A stretch of DNA of 64,000 nt from Gracilimonas sp046602855. GTDB lineage: Bacteria > Bacteroidota > Rhodothermia > Balneolales > Balneolaceae. Made by a program: the position numbers and the translations under genes. Shown piece by piece: positions 43,822 to 53,899 of the stretch. Every line of letters starts with the position of its first letter. Positions within the stretch are counted from its first letter, which is position 1. Location: NCBI RefSeq assembly GCF_046602855.1, contig NZ_JBKINJ010000001.1:496001-560000 (forward strand). Reading direction: 5' to 3'. The notes beneath the pieces were generated by a model. That model did no database searches. It had not been told where the DNA came from and saw only the letters and a program-made list of their open reading frames with translations.

Positions 43822-45231
43822 ATGTTGGATTACACAGCCACCTATACCGATCAGTACCAGATAACGATGTCTCAGACTTATTTTCACAAGGGGCTAAAGG
43901 AAGAGACAGCTATTTTCGATTACTTTTTCCGAAAATTACCCTTCGAGGGAGGATATGCAATTTTTGCGGGACTTGAGGATCTGCTCGATATTATAGAAGA
44001 TCTGCGGTTTGACCAAAAAGATTTGGACATGTTGAAGGACGAAGGCATGGATGAAGAGTTTCTTGATTACCTTAAAGACTTTCGTTTTACCGGAACTATG
44101 CGAGCTTCCAAAGAAGGGGATCTGATCTTTCCAAACAGGCCTGTAGTTAGTGTTGAAGCTCCTATTATTGAAGCTCAATTGCTTGAAACGCTCATCCTGA
44201 ACACTTTGAACTATCAATCCTTAATAGCAACCAAAGCAAGCCGGATGAGACTCTCAGCCGGAGATCGTAAATTGGTAGATTTCGGATTGCGCCGAGCACC
44301 GGGCCTCGGCGGATATTCAGCAAGCCGTGCAGCCTACATTGGAGGCTTTGATGCTACCAGTAATGTGAGAAGCGGTCGTGATTATGGTATCCCCATATCG
44401 GGAACCATGGCACATTCTTTCGTTCAGCGTTATGACGAAGAAATTGATTCATTCCGTGATTTTGCTGAGATTCGTCCCAATGATTGTGTTTTGCTTGTGG
44501 ATACTTATGATACATTAAAAAGCGGAGTGCCAAATGCGATCAAGGTTGGTAAAGAAATGGAGGAGCGGGGAGATAAGCTTAAAGGTATCCGGCTCGACAG
44601 TGGAGACCTGGCATGGCTGGCCAAAGAATCACGCAAAATGCTGGATGAAGCGGGTCTTGATTATGTGAAAATTGCGGTATCTAACCAGATCGACGAACAT
44701 GCTATTAAAAATCAACTTGATGAAGGTGCTCCGATCGATCTGTTCGGTGTTGGAACAAGCTTGGTAACAGGGCGACCCGATGCTGCGCTTGACGGTGTTT
44801 ATAAGTTATCCTATGCAAATGAAAAGCCACGTCTTAAACTGTCTGAAACAGTAAGTAAAATAAATCTTCCGGGAAAGAAACAGGTGTATCGGCTTATAAA
44901 TAAAGATGGCTCTTTGTACGGAGGTGAGGTTGTTACTTTACATGATGAGTCAAATCCGGATAAAATGCATCATCCTTCAGACTCTAAAATGTCACGTGAG
45001 CTTACGGAGTTTGATAAGGAACCACTATTAGAAAAAGTGTTTGAGGAAGGTAAACGCATATCCAAACCCAGGTCAGCAGTCGAGATCAGAGAATTCAGCC
45101 GAAGTCAGCTGGAAAAGTTGCCGGCAGAGTTCAAACGATTTGATAACGCACATACCTACAAGGTTGGTCTATCAGCAAAATTAAAAGAATTGCGCGACAA
45201 GTTGGTTGAAGAACATGAGGCTAAAGTATAG
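43822..45231 (+). CDS. pncB: Nicotinate phosphoribosyltransferase
   Basis: A 469-residue enzyme of NAD salvage joining nicotinate and PRPP to nicotinate mononucleotide with ATP hydrolysis. Family segments: TATYTDQYQITM and TYFHKG at the N-terminus, DFGLRRAPGLGGYSASRA (phosphoribosyl site), GTMAHSFVQ with the active-site His, and GIRLDSGDLAWLAK. The product feeds the NadE branch encoded near 5 kb, but the genes are unlinked. Confidence 0.94.
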   Translation: MLDYTATYTDQYQITMSQTYFHKGLKEETAIFDYFFRKLPFEGGYAIFAGLEDLLDIIEDLRFDQKDLDMLKDEGMDEEFLDYLKDFRFTGTMRASKEGDLIFPNRPVVSVEAPIIEAQLLETLILNTLNYQSLIATKASRMRLSAGDRKLVDFGLRRAPGLGGYSASRAAYIGGFDATSNVRSGRDYGIPISGTMAHSFVQRYDEEIDSFRDFAEIRPNDCVLLVDTYDTLKSGVPNAIKVGKEMEERGDKLKGIRLDSGDLAWLAKESRKMLDEAGLDYVKIAVSNQIDEHAIKNQLDEGAPIDLFGVGTSLVTGRPDAALDGVYKLSYANEKPRLKLSETVSKINLPGKKQVYRLINKDGSLYGGEVVTLHDESNPDKMHHPSDSKMSRELTEFDKEPLLEKVFEEGKRISKPRSAVEIREFSRSQLEKLPAEFKRFDNAHTYKVGLSAKLKELRDKLVEEHEAKV

Positions 45232-45315
45232 GTTTTCTCAACCGATTTAATTGTACCTGTTGCAGATCACCTTGGATATTCATTTTAAATAAATCATAAA
45301 TCATACCATAAAAAA

Positions 45316-45339
45316 ATAAGCCCCCAAACCGGGGCTTAT
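45316..45339 (-). terminator. Intrinsic terminator of the NTF2-like lipoprotein gene
   Basis: ATAAGCCCC (45316-45324) pairs with GGGGCTTAT (45331-45339) around a 6-nt loop. On the minus strand it is followed by seven T residues, so it terminates the lipoprotein transcript that ends at 45382. On the plus strand no T run follows. Confidence 0.85.
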
Positions 45340-45381
45340 CTGATCAAATTAAGGGAAGTTATGGGCTTTATTTGAAATGTT

Positions 45382-45906
45382 CTACATCCCTTCCCGGGGT
45401 AGCTCCGCCGTCCATTGGCGAACACCGGTCAAAATTCCACCCTCAAAAGTGAATTCTTCGAGAAGCTCTATACGCGTAACTGATCCGTCATTCATATACA
45501 TAACTTCCCTGGTGTCGGCTATGATCCTGACGATGTTTGTGCCGGTGACCTGAAGAGGCACTACGGACTTAATATCCCAGCTAAGGGAATCAATAGTTGA
45601 AAAGAGGCCTTCAAAATCACTTACTGTAACTTCTGCGGTGATGCCATCAGCGCGTTTTAGTGTGATGGTGTCAGCAGAGAAGGCCCAGATGCCTGTTGCA
45701 TCCATCAGATTAAAGGCTTCAACCATTTCCATGAAATTGTCCATCTCATCACCGGTGGCAATGGAAAATTCACTACCGCTTAATTCACCGGTCGTGATCA
45801 TGCCTCCGCTGGTTGGTTCTTGTGGCTCAGTGGTTTGTTGGGACTGACAAGCCATTATTGTAAGCATGCAAAATAAAATTCCGGTCGTAATTTTAATGTA
45901 TTTCAT
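45382..45906 (-). CDS. NTF2-like-domain lipoprotein of unknown function
   Basis: A 174-residue lipoprotein with lipobox LTIMAC and a short Gln/Pro linker. The body has the alpha-plus-beta pattern of SnoaL/NTF2-like domains: FMEMVEAFNLMDATGIWAFSA, EGLFSTIDSLSWDIKS, and TRIELLEEFTFEGGILTGVRQW. Such domains act as small-molecule binding or enzyme scaffolds; no active-site residue can be named. Single gene with its own terminator. Confidence 0.65.
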   Translation of the reverse strand: MKYIKITTGILFCMLTIMACQSQQTTEPQEPTSGGMITTGELSGSEFSIATGDEMDNFMEMVEAFNLMDATGIWAFSADTITLKRADGITAEVTVSDFEGLFSTIDSLSWDIKSVVPLQVTGTNIVRIIADTREVMYMNDGSVTRIELLEEFTFEGGILTGVRQWTAELPREGM

Positions 45907-46053
45907 TTGTACCCTTATGTTTTGTAGTTATTGTAAGTAAGGTTTACGATAATAAATCAGAAAGAGGATATGAATTAGAATTTAAGACCTTGATATGTAA
46001 TCGGGTTCTTGAAGTTTTGAATAACTAAAAATGTACAAACAAGGTGGTAAATC

Positions 46054-46698
46054 ATGAAGCCGGGCCCTGATATCATCCGAAGATGCTCTAAATGTGGTGA
46101 CCTGATTAAAGAAGAAACCATGGAATCAGGCAATACTTTTGGAGCAAGGATCTGGACAGATGGATATATGACCGCACCAATGATGATACAGCAACCATGG
46201 TATGTATGTTGCCCTCATTGCGATCAGGCAGTTTGGCTGGATGAGCACGAGGTAGTATTCAAAAGACATCAATACGATCTTCCCATTAACGATGAGGATG
46301 ATATCTTTAAAAGGGCCTGGAAACCAAAGCCTGCACGGGATCATCAGTTAAGAGAGTACCTGAATGAGGGGAGCTCTGCCAGGGGAAAAGAAGTACATGC
46401 CCGAAGAACTCTGTGGTGGTCCGGGAATCATGTGAGGAGAATATCTACTTCAGACTATCCACCTTTGCTTAAACGCGAGATCGAAAATTTAACTGCTTAC
46501 CTGAAATTTCTTGATGAAGAGAATGATAATGAAAGGCTGCAAATGGCTGAAATCTACCGGGAAATGGGAGAGTATAGCAAAGCCAAGAAACTGCTGGATA
46601 AAGAATTTGAAGGATGGAACCGAGAGTTGGCTTACTTTATAAATTGGTACAATGATCAGGAATTTAGAGCTGTGCGGGAGATCAAATACAAAGAGTAA
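46054..46698 (+). CDS. Zinc-ribbon protein with a TPR-like C-terminus
   Basis: A 214-residue soluble protein. C11xxC14 and C53xxC56 form a probable zinc ribbon in the first 60 residues. The C-terminal part contains a TPR-like helix pair (LQMAEIYREMGEYSKAKKLL). I do not recognise the family. It stands alone between the lipoprotein and the SEC-C gene, and no role can be assigned. Confidence 0.6.
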   Translation: MKPGPDIIRRCSKCGDLIKEETMESGNTFGARIWTDGYMTAPMMIQQPWYVCCPHCDQAVWLDEHEVVFKRHQYDLPINDEDDIFKRAWKPKPARDHQLREYLNEGSSARGKEVHARRTLWWSGNHVRRISTSDYPPLLKREIENLTAYLKFLDEENDNERLQMAEIYREMGEYSKAKKLLDKEFEGWNRELAYFINWYNDQEFRAVREIKYKE

Positions 46699-46790
46699 TA
46701 GCTTTGGTAAAAAAGAGATTCCAACTGATTTTTCAGATTCCCCTAATCTTACTACATTAAGGCATATGTAAACGAAATCTTTCTAAGACC

Positions 46791-47030
46791 ATGTCTGAAA
46801 AGCTACAAAGAAACGACCCATGTCATTGCGGAAGCGGCAAAAAGTATAAGAATTGCTGCATAGAAAAAGACAAAAATAAGTTATCCTCAAAGCTGGGGGT
46901 AGCAGGTCTTGTAGTCATTGTGCTATTGGGCCTTTGGTTCTGGGGAACAGCTATGTCTGGTGAGACACAAGGTGTTCCCGATTGCCCGACCGGACAGCAG
47001 TGGTCTGAGTCTCATCAGCACTGTCATTAA
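46791..47030 (+). CDS. SEC-C-motif membrane protein
   Basis: A 79-residue protein that starts with a complete SEC-C metal-binding motif (RNDPCHCGSGKKYKNCC), known from the SecA C-terminus, followed by one membrane helix (LGVAGLVVIVLLGLWFWG) and a short Cys/His tail (DCPTG, HQHCH). The tail could be a second metal site outside the membrane. Function is unknown; the fusion of SEC-C to a membrane helix is uncommon but seen in Bacteroidota. Confidence 0.7.
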   Translation: MSEKLQRNDPCHCGSGKKYKNCCIEKDKNKLSSKLGVAGLVVIVLLGLWFWGTAMSGETQGVPDCPTGQQWSESHQHCH

Positions 47031-47138
47031 GGTATGTTTTTGACGTCCAGCCATTCTTTTATACAAATTTTATAAAACGGGTCACTCACAAACCGATATT
47101 ATCACTCGGGAAAATTCTAAGAGTTGAAATAGAAGTAT

Positions 47139-49412
47139 ATGAGTCAGACCGGTTACTATTATTCGTTTATATTCTTATGTGTGGTCTGTGGGATTATTGC
47201 GCCTGGAACCGGAATGGCTCAGGATCAGCAAAACGCGCTGAATTTCAGTTACGAACCAGCTGAAATAGCCGATGATTTTGATATCACCGGCCGGATGGAT
47301 GATCCTGCCTGGAACAAAGTAGGTTCAACTTTGCTTAGATATCAGCGGCAGCCAAACGATCAGGAAGCGGCTCCTGTGGAAACAAGAGTAAAAGTGCTTT
47401 ACAGTAGAGATCACCTGTATATCGGTTTTGAAAGTGATGATCCCGAACCTGCCAGAATCAGAGCTAATGTAACTGATCGGGACGGATTTTTTGGAGACGA
47501 TTACGTTGGTGTGATTCTGGACACCTACAGTAATAATCAGCAGGCCTACGAATTTGTAGTCAATCCGCTCGGTATTCAGATGGATGCCACGCGTACAGCT
47601 ACCTCAGAGGACTTCAGCTTTGATGCCCTCTGGTATTCTGAAGCGTTCATTACAGATTCCGGCTACGTTGCCGTCATGAAGATCCCGTTCAAGAGCTTTA
47701 ACTTTCCGGATAAAGGTGTTCAAAACTGGGCTATTCAGTTTATCAGGAATTATCCACGTAGAAATCGCTACCAGCTCTCCTGGACCAATGTGAGTATGGA
47801 CAATCCCTGTCTGCTTTGTCAGAGTGGTGAACTGAGCAATATCAGGGATATTGAACGTGCTAAAACGGTAGAGATCCTGCCTTATGCTGCAGCCACTCAT
47901 CGCGGGGCACTTCTGGATCAGAATGATGCAGAGTCGGGTTTCAATAATGAGAGAATTCATACCAAGGCGGGGGGAAGTATCTCCTATTCTCCAACTACCA
48001 ACAGCTCACTGGAGGCTGTGGTAAATCCGGATTTCAGTCAGATCGAAACAGATGCCTCGCAGATCAGCGTTAATGAAACTTTTGCTCTGTATTTCTCTGA
48101 AAAGCGCCCGTTTTTTGTGAAAGGATCGGATCTTTTCAGCACGCGGGAGAATCTTTATTACTCAAGAACTATCAATAATCCTTTTGCTGCTGCAAAGTTT
48201 ACCCGTGCGACCAATAGTTTTAGTATTGCTTTTCTTTCAGCCTATGACCGTGATGCCCCATTTATTGTTCCGGGCAGGGAGCGCAGTTCTCAGGTTCAGA
48301 CCAATTTGAATGCCTACAATAATATCATTCGAGGAAAATATAATCTGGGTGAGGAATCACATCTCGGGGCATTGATCACCACCAGAAATTACGAGGGCGG
48401 TCATAACTACGTTGGTGGCGTTGACTGGGCTTTGGCTGTTGCGCCTAATTACTACTTCAGGGGGCAGGCCGGCTACTCAAATACGCGTGAACTGGATGAC
48501 GTGAATCTCTTTTTTGATCCCAGGACCCTTGGAAGTTCCTCTTATGATGCCACTTTCAACGGAGAACAATTTGGGGGAACCTTGCTCAGTACGGAGTTTT
48601 CAAGGGAATCCAAGTATTATAACTTCTCGGTGGATTACGAATCCTATTCACCGACTTTACAAACACAATCGGGCTTTATCAATAATGTAGACAGACGACA
48701 GATAGGTTTCAGTCAGGGTATCTCGTATTACCCTGATAACAACTTTCTTTCTCAGGGCTCACTTAGAGCGAGTGGAAACTGGCGGTATGACTTTGACGGT
48801 GAATTTCAGGAACGATTCATATTTGTTCGGTTCGATAATAAGTTGGTAGGTCAAAACGATCTCAATATCAGATTCCTGCCCCTCAATGATGAGCGGTTCA
48901 GGGGCCAGATGTTTCGGAATATTTACCGTGGTAACATTAGCTTCAGGTCAAACACTCTGGAAACCTTTTCCTTTGGCGGCAGTTTTGAATACGGAAGAAA
49001 TATCAATCGCGCACAGGTTCCAACTGTAGGTATAGGATATAATATCTCAGCAAATGCCACAGTTAAACCCACTCCCCGTTTCAGAATGACCCTGAATTAT
49101 AATTATTCCAAGTTATCAGAGGATGGCGGGGATCAAACCTACTACAGCGGTGATATTTATCGCCTGAATACCCGGTATAATTTCACCAAGAGATTATTTG
49201 CACGGCTTATTACCGAATACAATTCCTTTAGTGAGGAAGTGCAGATCTATCCGCTTCTATATTACAAAGCCAATGCCTTCACTAAATTTTATATTGGTAT
49301 GACGAGCTATCACACCGATTTCTACGATGACTCTGCAAACCGGTCATACTGGGGCTACCGCCAGACTCAGCGTGAGTTCTTTGTGAAATTTCAGTATCTG
49401 ATCCGCAGTTAG
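47139..49412 (+). CDS. DUF5916 outer-membrane protein with CBM9-like N-terminal domain
   Basis: A 757-residue secreted protein. The signal peptide ends near GTGMAQ. A CBM9-like beta-sandwich follows (ITGRMDDPAWNKVG, YIGFESDDPEPARI, residues about 35-220). The rest is DUF5916: SEKRPFFVKGSDLF is typical, and the many alternating strands and the C-terminal FQYLIRS suggest an outer-membrane beta-barrel. The ligand is unknown. It is not within a SusC/D locus, so carbohydrate use is only a possibility. Confidence 0.8.
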   Translation: MSQTGYYYSFIFLCVVCGIIAPGTGMAQDQQNALNFSYEPAEIADDFDITGRMDDPAWNKVGSTLLRYQRQPNDQEAAPVETRVKVLYSRDHLYIGFESDDPEPARIRANVTDRDGFFGDDYVGVILDTYSNNQQAYEFVVNPLGIQMDATRTATSEDFSFDALWYSEAFITDSGYVAVMKIPFKSFNFPDKGVQNWAIQFIRNYPRRNRYQLSWTNVSMDNPCLLCQSGELSNIRDIERAKTVEILPYAAATHRGALLDQNDAESGFNNERIHTKAGGSISYSPTTNSSLEAVVNPDFSQIETDASQISVNETFALYFSEKRPFFVKGSDLFSTRENLYYSRTINNPFAAAKFTRATNSFSIAFLSAYDRDAPFIVPGRERSSQVQTNLNAYNNIIRGKYNLGEESHLGALITTRNYEGGHNYVGGVDWALAVAPNYYFRGQAGYSNTRELDDVNLFFDPRTLGSSSYDATFNGEQFGGTLLSTEFSRESKYYNFSVDYESYSPTLQTQSGFINNVDRRQIGFSQGISYYPDNNFLSQGSLRASGNWRYDFDGEFQERFIFVRFDNKLVGQNDLNIRFLPLNDERFRGQMFRNIYRGNISFRSNTLETFSFGGSFEYGRNINRAQVPTVGIGYNISANATVKPTPRFRMTLNYNYSKLSEDGGDQTYYSGDIYRLNTRYNFTKRLFARLITEYNSFSEEVQIYPLLYYKANAFTKFYIGMTSYHTDFYDDSANRSYWGYRQTQREFFVKFQYLIRS

Positions 49413-49479
49413 TCTGTTTTGCTCTTTGGTTTTGAGAAAATTGTGAAGTCAGGTTATTTCTGAAAAAAACTACTGCATT

Positions 49480-49764
49480 ATGAATCGATCTCTCAAAAAA
49501 CCTCTGATCGGACTTTTACTATCAGCTGTTATTGCTGTATTTCCTCTTATTCTTGTTTCGATGGTGAAACTGATAGCAAACCTCAGTAGCTGTAGATTAA
49601 CTGAAGGGTCGGTCGAACCTTGTATTATTGCCGGTATGGATGTTAGTGGTATCCTCAACAACCTTTTGATGTCAGGATGGTATCTTTTCATAACTTTTCC
49701 AATTGGGGGAGTTCTTTTCTTCGGTTCGCTTATCTGGCTGACGCACATATATTTGAACCGTTAG
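49480..49764 (+). CDS. Small two-helix membrane protein
   Basis: A 94-residue protein with two strong hydrophobic segments (LLLSAVIAVFPLILVSM and a second near GGVLFFGSLIWLTHIYL). The short loop between has two Cys that could form a disulfide if outside the cell. No family is recognised. The minus strand is also open here, but the hydrophobic layout and the start context on the plus strand favour this frame. Confidence 0.5.
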   Translation: MNRSLKKPLIGLLLSAVIAVFPLILVSMVKLIANLSSCRLTEGSVEPCIIAGMDVSGILNNLLMSGWYLFITFPIGGVLFFGSLIWLTHIYLNR

Positions 49765-49831
49765 AGAACCTTTTTTGATATTACTGTTGTTATTAATGGT
49801 AACTTGCGACTAATCAAAATGGGATAAGACT

Positions 49832-51298
49832 TTGTCTGACAGTAAAAAGATATTGGTAACCGGAGTAACGGGATATATAGGTGGAAGGCTGGTTCCTCAG
49901 CTTCTCAGTAAAGGATATGATGTTAGGGTACTAACCCGTGATGCCGAACGTCTTGAAGGCCGAAACTGGATCAAAGATGTAGAAGTGGTTGAAGGTGATG
50001 TGCTTGAACCGGAAACACTACCGAAGGTCATGGAAAATGTTGATGTAGCCTATTATCTCATCCACAGCATGAGCGGCAAGAGTAATGCCGATTTCCACGA
50101 ACGTGATATGCAGGCCGCCAGAAATTTTGGTGAGGCTGCCAATCAAACCGGAGTTGATCGCATCCTCTACCTGGGCGGACTTGGAAACCCGGACGATAAC
50201 CTGTCTGAGCATCTTGCATCAAGACAAAAGACGGGAGAGGTACTCAGGGAATCAGGTGTGGCCGTTACAGAATTTCGGGCTGCTATTGTAGTAGGATCAG
50301 GCAGTAAATCGTTTGAAATGATCCGTTATTTGACGGAAAGAGTCCCTGTAATGATCAGTCCGAAGTGGGTTTATAGTAAGGTGCAGCCTATAGCCATCCG
50401 CAATGTGCTTCAATATCTTGTTCTTGCCATAGAAAAGCCGGAGACAAAAAATCAGATCATTGGTATTGGGGGCAGCAGTATCATTACCTATGCGGATATG
50501 ATGAAGATGTATGCTGAAATCAAGGGTCTTAAACGACTTTTGATACCGGTTCCTTTTCTTTCACCGGGACTCTCATCACATTGGGTTCATTGGATGACGC
50601 CCATCCCTGCATCTCTTGCCAGACCGCTTATCGAGGGTTTAAAAAATGATGTACTGGTTCAGAATGATAAGGCCAGACGATTATTTCCGGAAGTGAAACC
50701 GATCTCTTACAAAAAAGCAGTGGAACTTGCGCTAGCCCGTCTTGACACTGACGAAGTGGAAACCACCTGGAATGATGCCCTTATAAGCAGTAAAGGCGAT
50801 GAACGGCCCGTTATCCTTGAAACAAAAGAAGGGTTGAATATTGAACGCCGCATTCGAAAAATAGATGTACCTCAGAAAAAAGTATTTGAAGTATTTACAG
50901 GACTCGGTGGGGAAAAAGGATGGCTGACCTTTGAGTGGGCCTGGAAATTACGTGGTATTCTGGACCGGCTTGTTGGGGGTGTTGGGTTTAGAAGAGGACG
51001 CCGCCATCCACAAAAACTTCGAATCGGAGATGCCTTGGACTTCTGGAGGGTGGAAGCTATCAAACCGGGAGAGATCTTAAGGCTACGGGCAGAAATGAAA
51101 GTACCGGGCCGTGCCTGGCTGGAATTTCAGGCGAGCACTGATGAGGAATCGGGAAAGACCAAACTGGTTCAAACTGCCTACTTTGCACCCAAAGGATTAA
51201 TGGGGTTATTGTATTGGTATGCTCTGTACCCGATCCATTCATTCATCTTTTCTTCCATGATCGACAATATTGTAAAAGAAGCAGAGTCTGAAAATTGA
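49832..51298 (+). CDS. NAD(P)-binding SDR/NmrA protein fused to DUF2867
   Basis: A 488-residue fusion. The N-terminal 300 residues are an atypical SDR with ILVTGVTGYIGGRLV (dinucleotide loop) and AYYLIHSMSG. The C-terminal 165 residues match DUF2867 (VFEVFTGLGGEKGWLTFEWA, GRRHPQKLRIGDALDFWRVE), a START-like domain. This two-domain form is common in Bacteroidota and actinobacteria but its reaction is unknown. TTG 49832 starts the frame directly before the first strand. Confidence 0.8.
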   Translation: MSDSKKILVTGVTGYIGGRLVPQLLSKGYDVRVLTRDAERLEGRNWIKDVEVVEGDVLEPETLPKVMENVDVAYYLIHSMSGKSNADFHERDMQAARNFGEAANQTGVDRILYLGGLGNPDDNLSEHLASRQKTGEVLRESGVAVTEFRAAIVVGSGSKSFEMIRYLTERVPVMISPKWVYSKVQPIAIRNVLQYLVLAIEKPETKNQIIGIGGSSIITYADMMKMYAEIKGLKRLLIPVPFLSPGLSSHWVHWMTPIPASLARPLIEGLKNDVLVQNDKARRLFPEVKPISYKKAVELALARLDTDEVETTWNDALISSKGDERPVILETKEGLNIERRIRKIDVPQKKVFEVFTGLGGEKGWLTFEWAWKLRGILDRLVGGVGFRRGRRHPQKLRIGDALDFWRVEAIKPGEILRLRAEMKVPGRAWLEFQASTDEESGKTKLVQTAYFAPKGLMGLLYWYALYPIHSFIFSSMIDNIVKEAESEN

Positions 51299-51313
51299 GC
51301 TTTATTTAATTAT

Positions 51314-52429
51314 TTATATTGAGGATGTGATTCCCAATTTCCTTAATTCGGGAAACTCGTCCAATAGCTCTTTTCTGATCTTCAGGTAGGAATATTCAAA
51401 CCTGTAAGGCCATTCATTTCGCAAATTTCGGAATAAAAAGACTTTATCAGGTCGGCCGATCAGATCCCGTAAAGCCGCATCATAACCCATTATGGGATGG
51501 AGACGAGTGATCAGTTTGGTCAGGTCATATTGTATGTGAGCCAGGTCCTCCGCTTTGGATATATTCTTAAGCTCAGGAGTTGAACGGGAAAGATCAAAAT
51601 GATCAGCCATATCATCGCAGATCATTTTTGTGGCATTGATCTTAGCCTGCTCCGAATATCCTGCGATATGGGGCGTAGCTATGAAAGCCTGACGTGCAAC
51701 CTTAATTTTGAAGTCAGGCTCACCTTCCCATACATCAAGTACGTAATTTTCTATTGTTCCTTGTTTGTGAGCCTTCAATAGGGCTTGTTCATCCACCACC
51801 CCGCCACGCGAGGCGTTGATGATCAGTTTATAATTCCGGTCTTTAAGTTTATCATTATCAAGCCAATGATAGGTAGGGTAATCACCTTTTCGGGTCAACG
51901 GAACATGGAAAGTCAGGATATCGCAGCTCAAAACTTCTTCCATGGTTGCTGAGGTAAAATCCGTGTCTCGTTTTTCTCTTGGAGGGTCATAGGTCACATA
52001 TTCAATATCGAAATCAGAAAGCAGGTCGGTCACTGCACTTCCGGCTTTGCCGACACCGATCACGCCGACTTTCCCAAATTTTGTTCCCGGCTGAAATTTC
52101 TCTCTCCAAAGCAGAAGGGCAGTCATTACATACTCAGCAACCGAACGAGCATTACAACCATTTGCGCTGGATAGTTCGATCCCCTCAGATTCAAGATATT
52201 CGTTATCCAGATGATCGGTTCCGGAAGAGCCGGTACCTACGAATTTCAGGCAGGATGGAATGTGCGGGAGCGTCTCCGCATTTAAATGAGTAACCGTGCG
52301 AACCAAAAGGGCATCAGTGCCGGTAAGATCGGGAATTCCCTTAGAAGGATCGTACAAATGTAGGTGCACATTTGATGAGATAAGTTCTTTTATTTTATAA
52401 AGATTTTGATCGGCTGCTACGTGTATCAA
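51314..52429 (-). CDS. pdxB: 4-phosphoerythronate dehydrogenase
   Basis: A 371-residue D-2-hydroxyacid dehydrogenase that oxidises 4-phosphoerythronate in DXP-dependent vitamin B6 synthesis. Motifs: GTGSSGTDHLD, NGCNARSVAEYV, NAD loop GVIGVGKAGSAV, catalytic Arg in NASRGGVVDE and His in TPHIAGYSEQAK. The 100-residue C-terminal dimerisation tail separates PdxB from generic relatives. It is convergent with the SDR gene. Confidence 0.88.
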   Translation of the reverse strand: MIHVAADQNLYKIKELISSNVHLHLYDPSKGIPDLTGTDALLVRTVTHLNAETLPHIPSCLKFVGTGSSGTDHLDNEYLESEGIELSSANGCNARSVAEYVMTALLLWREKFQPGTKFGKVGVIGVGKAGSAVTDLLSDFDIEYVTYDPPREKRDTDFTSATMEEVLSCDILTFHVPLTRKGDYPTYHWLDNDKLKDRNYKLIINASRGGVVDEQALLKAHKQGTIENYVLDVWEGEPDFKIKVARQAFIATPHIAGYSEQAKINATKMICDDMADHFDLSRSTPELKNISKAEDLAHIQYDLTKLITRLHPIMGYDAALRDLIGRPDKVFLFRNLRNEWPYRFEYSYLKIRKELLDEFPELRKLGITSSI

Positions 52430-52480
52430 AAAATCTGATTTGAGTGAGAAAAAAAGTGTTTGAAAGCCTATACTTAGACA

Positions 52481-53824
52481 ATGGAATCAAAATATAATAT
52501 AGTTTCGATCATACGCAAAAAACGGGACGGGGAAACTCTCCTTAACGATGAGATCAAGTATCTTATCGATCAATATACGGCCGATGAAATACCGGATTAT
52601 CAGGTAAGTGCTTTTCTGATGGCTTGTTTTCTGAATGGACTGAATGATGAGGAATCGGCAGCTCTGACAAAAGCTATGCTTCATTCCGGAGAGATCGTGG
52701 ATCTATCGGATGTTTCCGGTAAAAAAGTAGATAAGCACTCCACCGGTGGCGTGGGCGATAAGCTTTCTCTCATTTTAGCACCGATCGTCGCATCAGTGGG
52801 AATTCCGGTTCCCATGATATCAGGCAGGGGGCTTGGTCACACCGGAGGCACACTCGATAAACTGGAATCCATTCCGGGTTTTACAGTTGATATGGACCTT
52901 CCGCGATATAAGGAGATCATAAACAAGCACGACTTGGTACTTGCCGGTCAGACTGCCGAAATTGCTCCGGCTGACAAACGACTTTATGCTCTTCGTGATG
53001 TTACGGCTACGGTAGAATCCATTCCGTTGATAGCCGGTAGTATCATGAGTAAAAAGCTTGCAGAAGGTATTGACGCTTTGGTTCTGGATGTGAAAGCCGG
53101 TTCCGGCGCTTTTATGAAAACCACGAAAGACGCCATCAAACTTGGTGAGGCTTTGGTTGGTATTGGTACGCAATTCGAAAAGGAAACGATCGCGTATGTG
53201 ACCAATATGAATCAGCCGCTGGGTTATAAGATCGGTAACTGGCTGGAGGTAGAGGAATGTATAGATGCGATGCACGGAGAAGGTCCTGATGATATCATGG
53301 AGATCACGCATCTTCTTGCCGGGACCATGATCTACCTTGGTGATAAAGCAAAAACTGTTAAGGAAGGTATTGAGATCAGTAAGCAACAGATCGAAAACGG
53401 AGAGGCTTTTCAGAAATGGCTTGATATTGTTAAAGAACAGGGTGGTGATACAGAAATGATCGAATCTCCAAAAAAATATCCTCAGGCCCAGTACGAGTTT
53501 GTCATTAAAGCAGACAGTTCGGGTTACTTATCTGAAATGAATTCATATGAGATCGGTATGGCTTCTGTAGAAATGGGAGCCGGCCGAAAAAAGAAAGAAG
53601 ACGACGTGGATCCGCAGGCCGGAATAGTACTTAAAAAGAAAATAGGAGACAAAGTTGAGAAAGGTGAAACAATTATGGTGGGTTATACGAACAAGTCATC
53701 AGCAATCGATGCTGCAAGTGATCAACTGATCGGTGCGGTAACGATAGCTGAAACTAAACCCGAATCAGTGAATTTGATCAGTCATACCATAGATAAGGAC
53801 GGCAGCAGGGCATTTGAGCTTTAA
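52481..53824 (+). CDS. Thymidine/pyrimidine-nucleoside phosphorylase
   Basis: A 447-residue phosphorolytic enzyme that releases thymine or uracil and (deoxy)ribose 1-phosphate. Signature: SGKKVDKHSTGGVGDKLSL (phosphate binding) and MISGRGLGHTGGTLDKLES. The length fits deoA/pdp products. The name cannot be chosen between deoA and pdp because specificity is set by a few residues. It is divergent from pdxB and precedes the PspA gene by 75 bp. Confidence 0.92.
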   Translation: MESKYNIVSIIRKKRDGETLLNDEIKYLIDQYTADEIPDYQVSAFLMACFLNGLNDEESAALTKAMLHSGEIVDLSDVSGKKVDKHSTGGVGDKLSLILAPIVASVGIPVPMISGRGLGHTGGTLDKLESIPGFTVDMDLPRYKEIINKHDLVLAGQTAEIAPADKRLYALRDVTATVESIPLIAGSIMSKKLAEGIDALVLDVKAGSGAFMKTTKDAIKLGEALVGIGTQFEKETIAYVTNMNQPLGYKIGNWLEVEECIDAMHGEGPDDIMEITHLLAGTMIYLGDKAKTVKEGIEISKQQIENGEAFQKWLDIVKEQGGDTEMIESPKKYPQAQYEFVIKADSSGYLSEMNSYEIGMASVEMGAGRKKKEDDVDPQAGIVLKKKIGDKVEKGETIMVGYTNKSSAIDAASDQLIGAVTIAETKPESVNLISHTIDKDGSRAFEL

Positions 53825-53899
53825 CTGCTTGAAATACACTAATAATCGGTTAATTTAGTTTGTAGATTAACAGGGCATTAAAAAATAAAGGAAAGTATT

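Noticed and set aside
49470..49748. 92-codon minus-strand frame opposite the small membrane protein
   Set aside because: It is almost fully antisense to a plus-strand frame with a clear two-helix membrane layout; the minus frame shows no hydrophobic or motif pattern.
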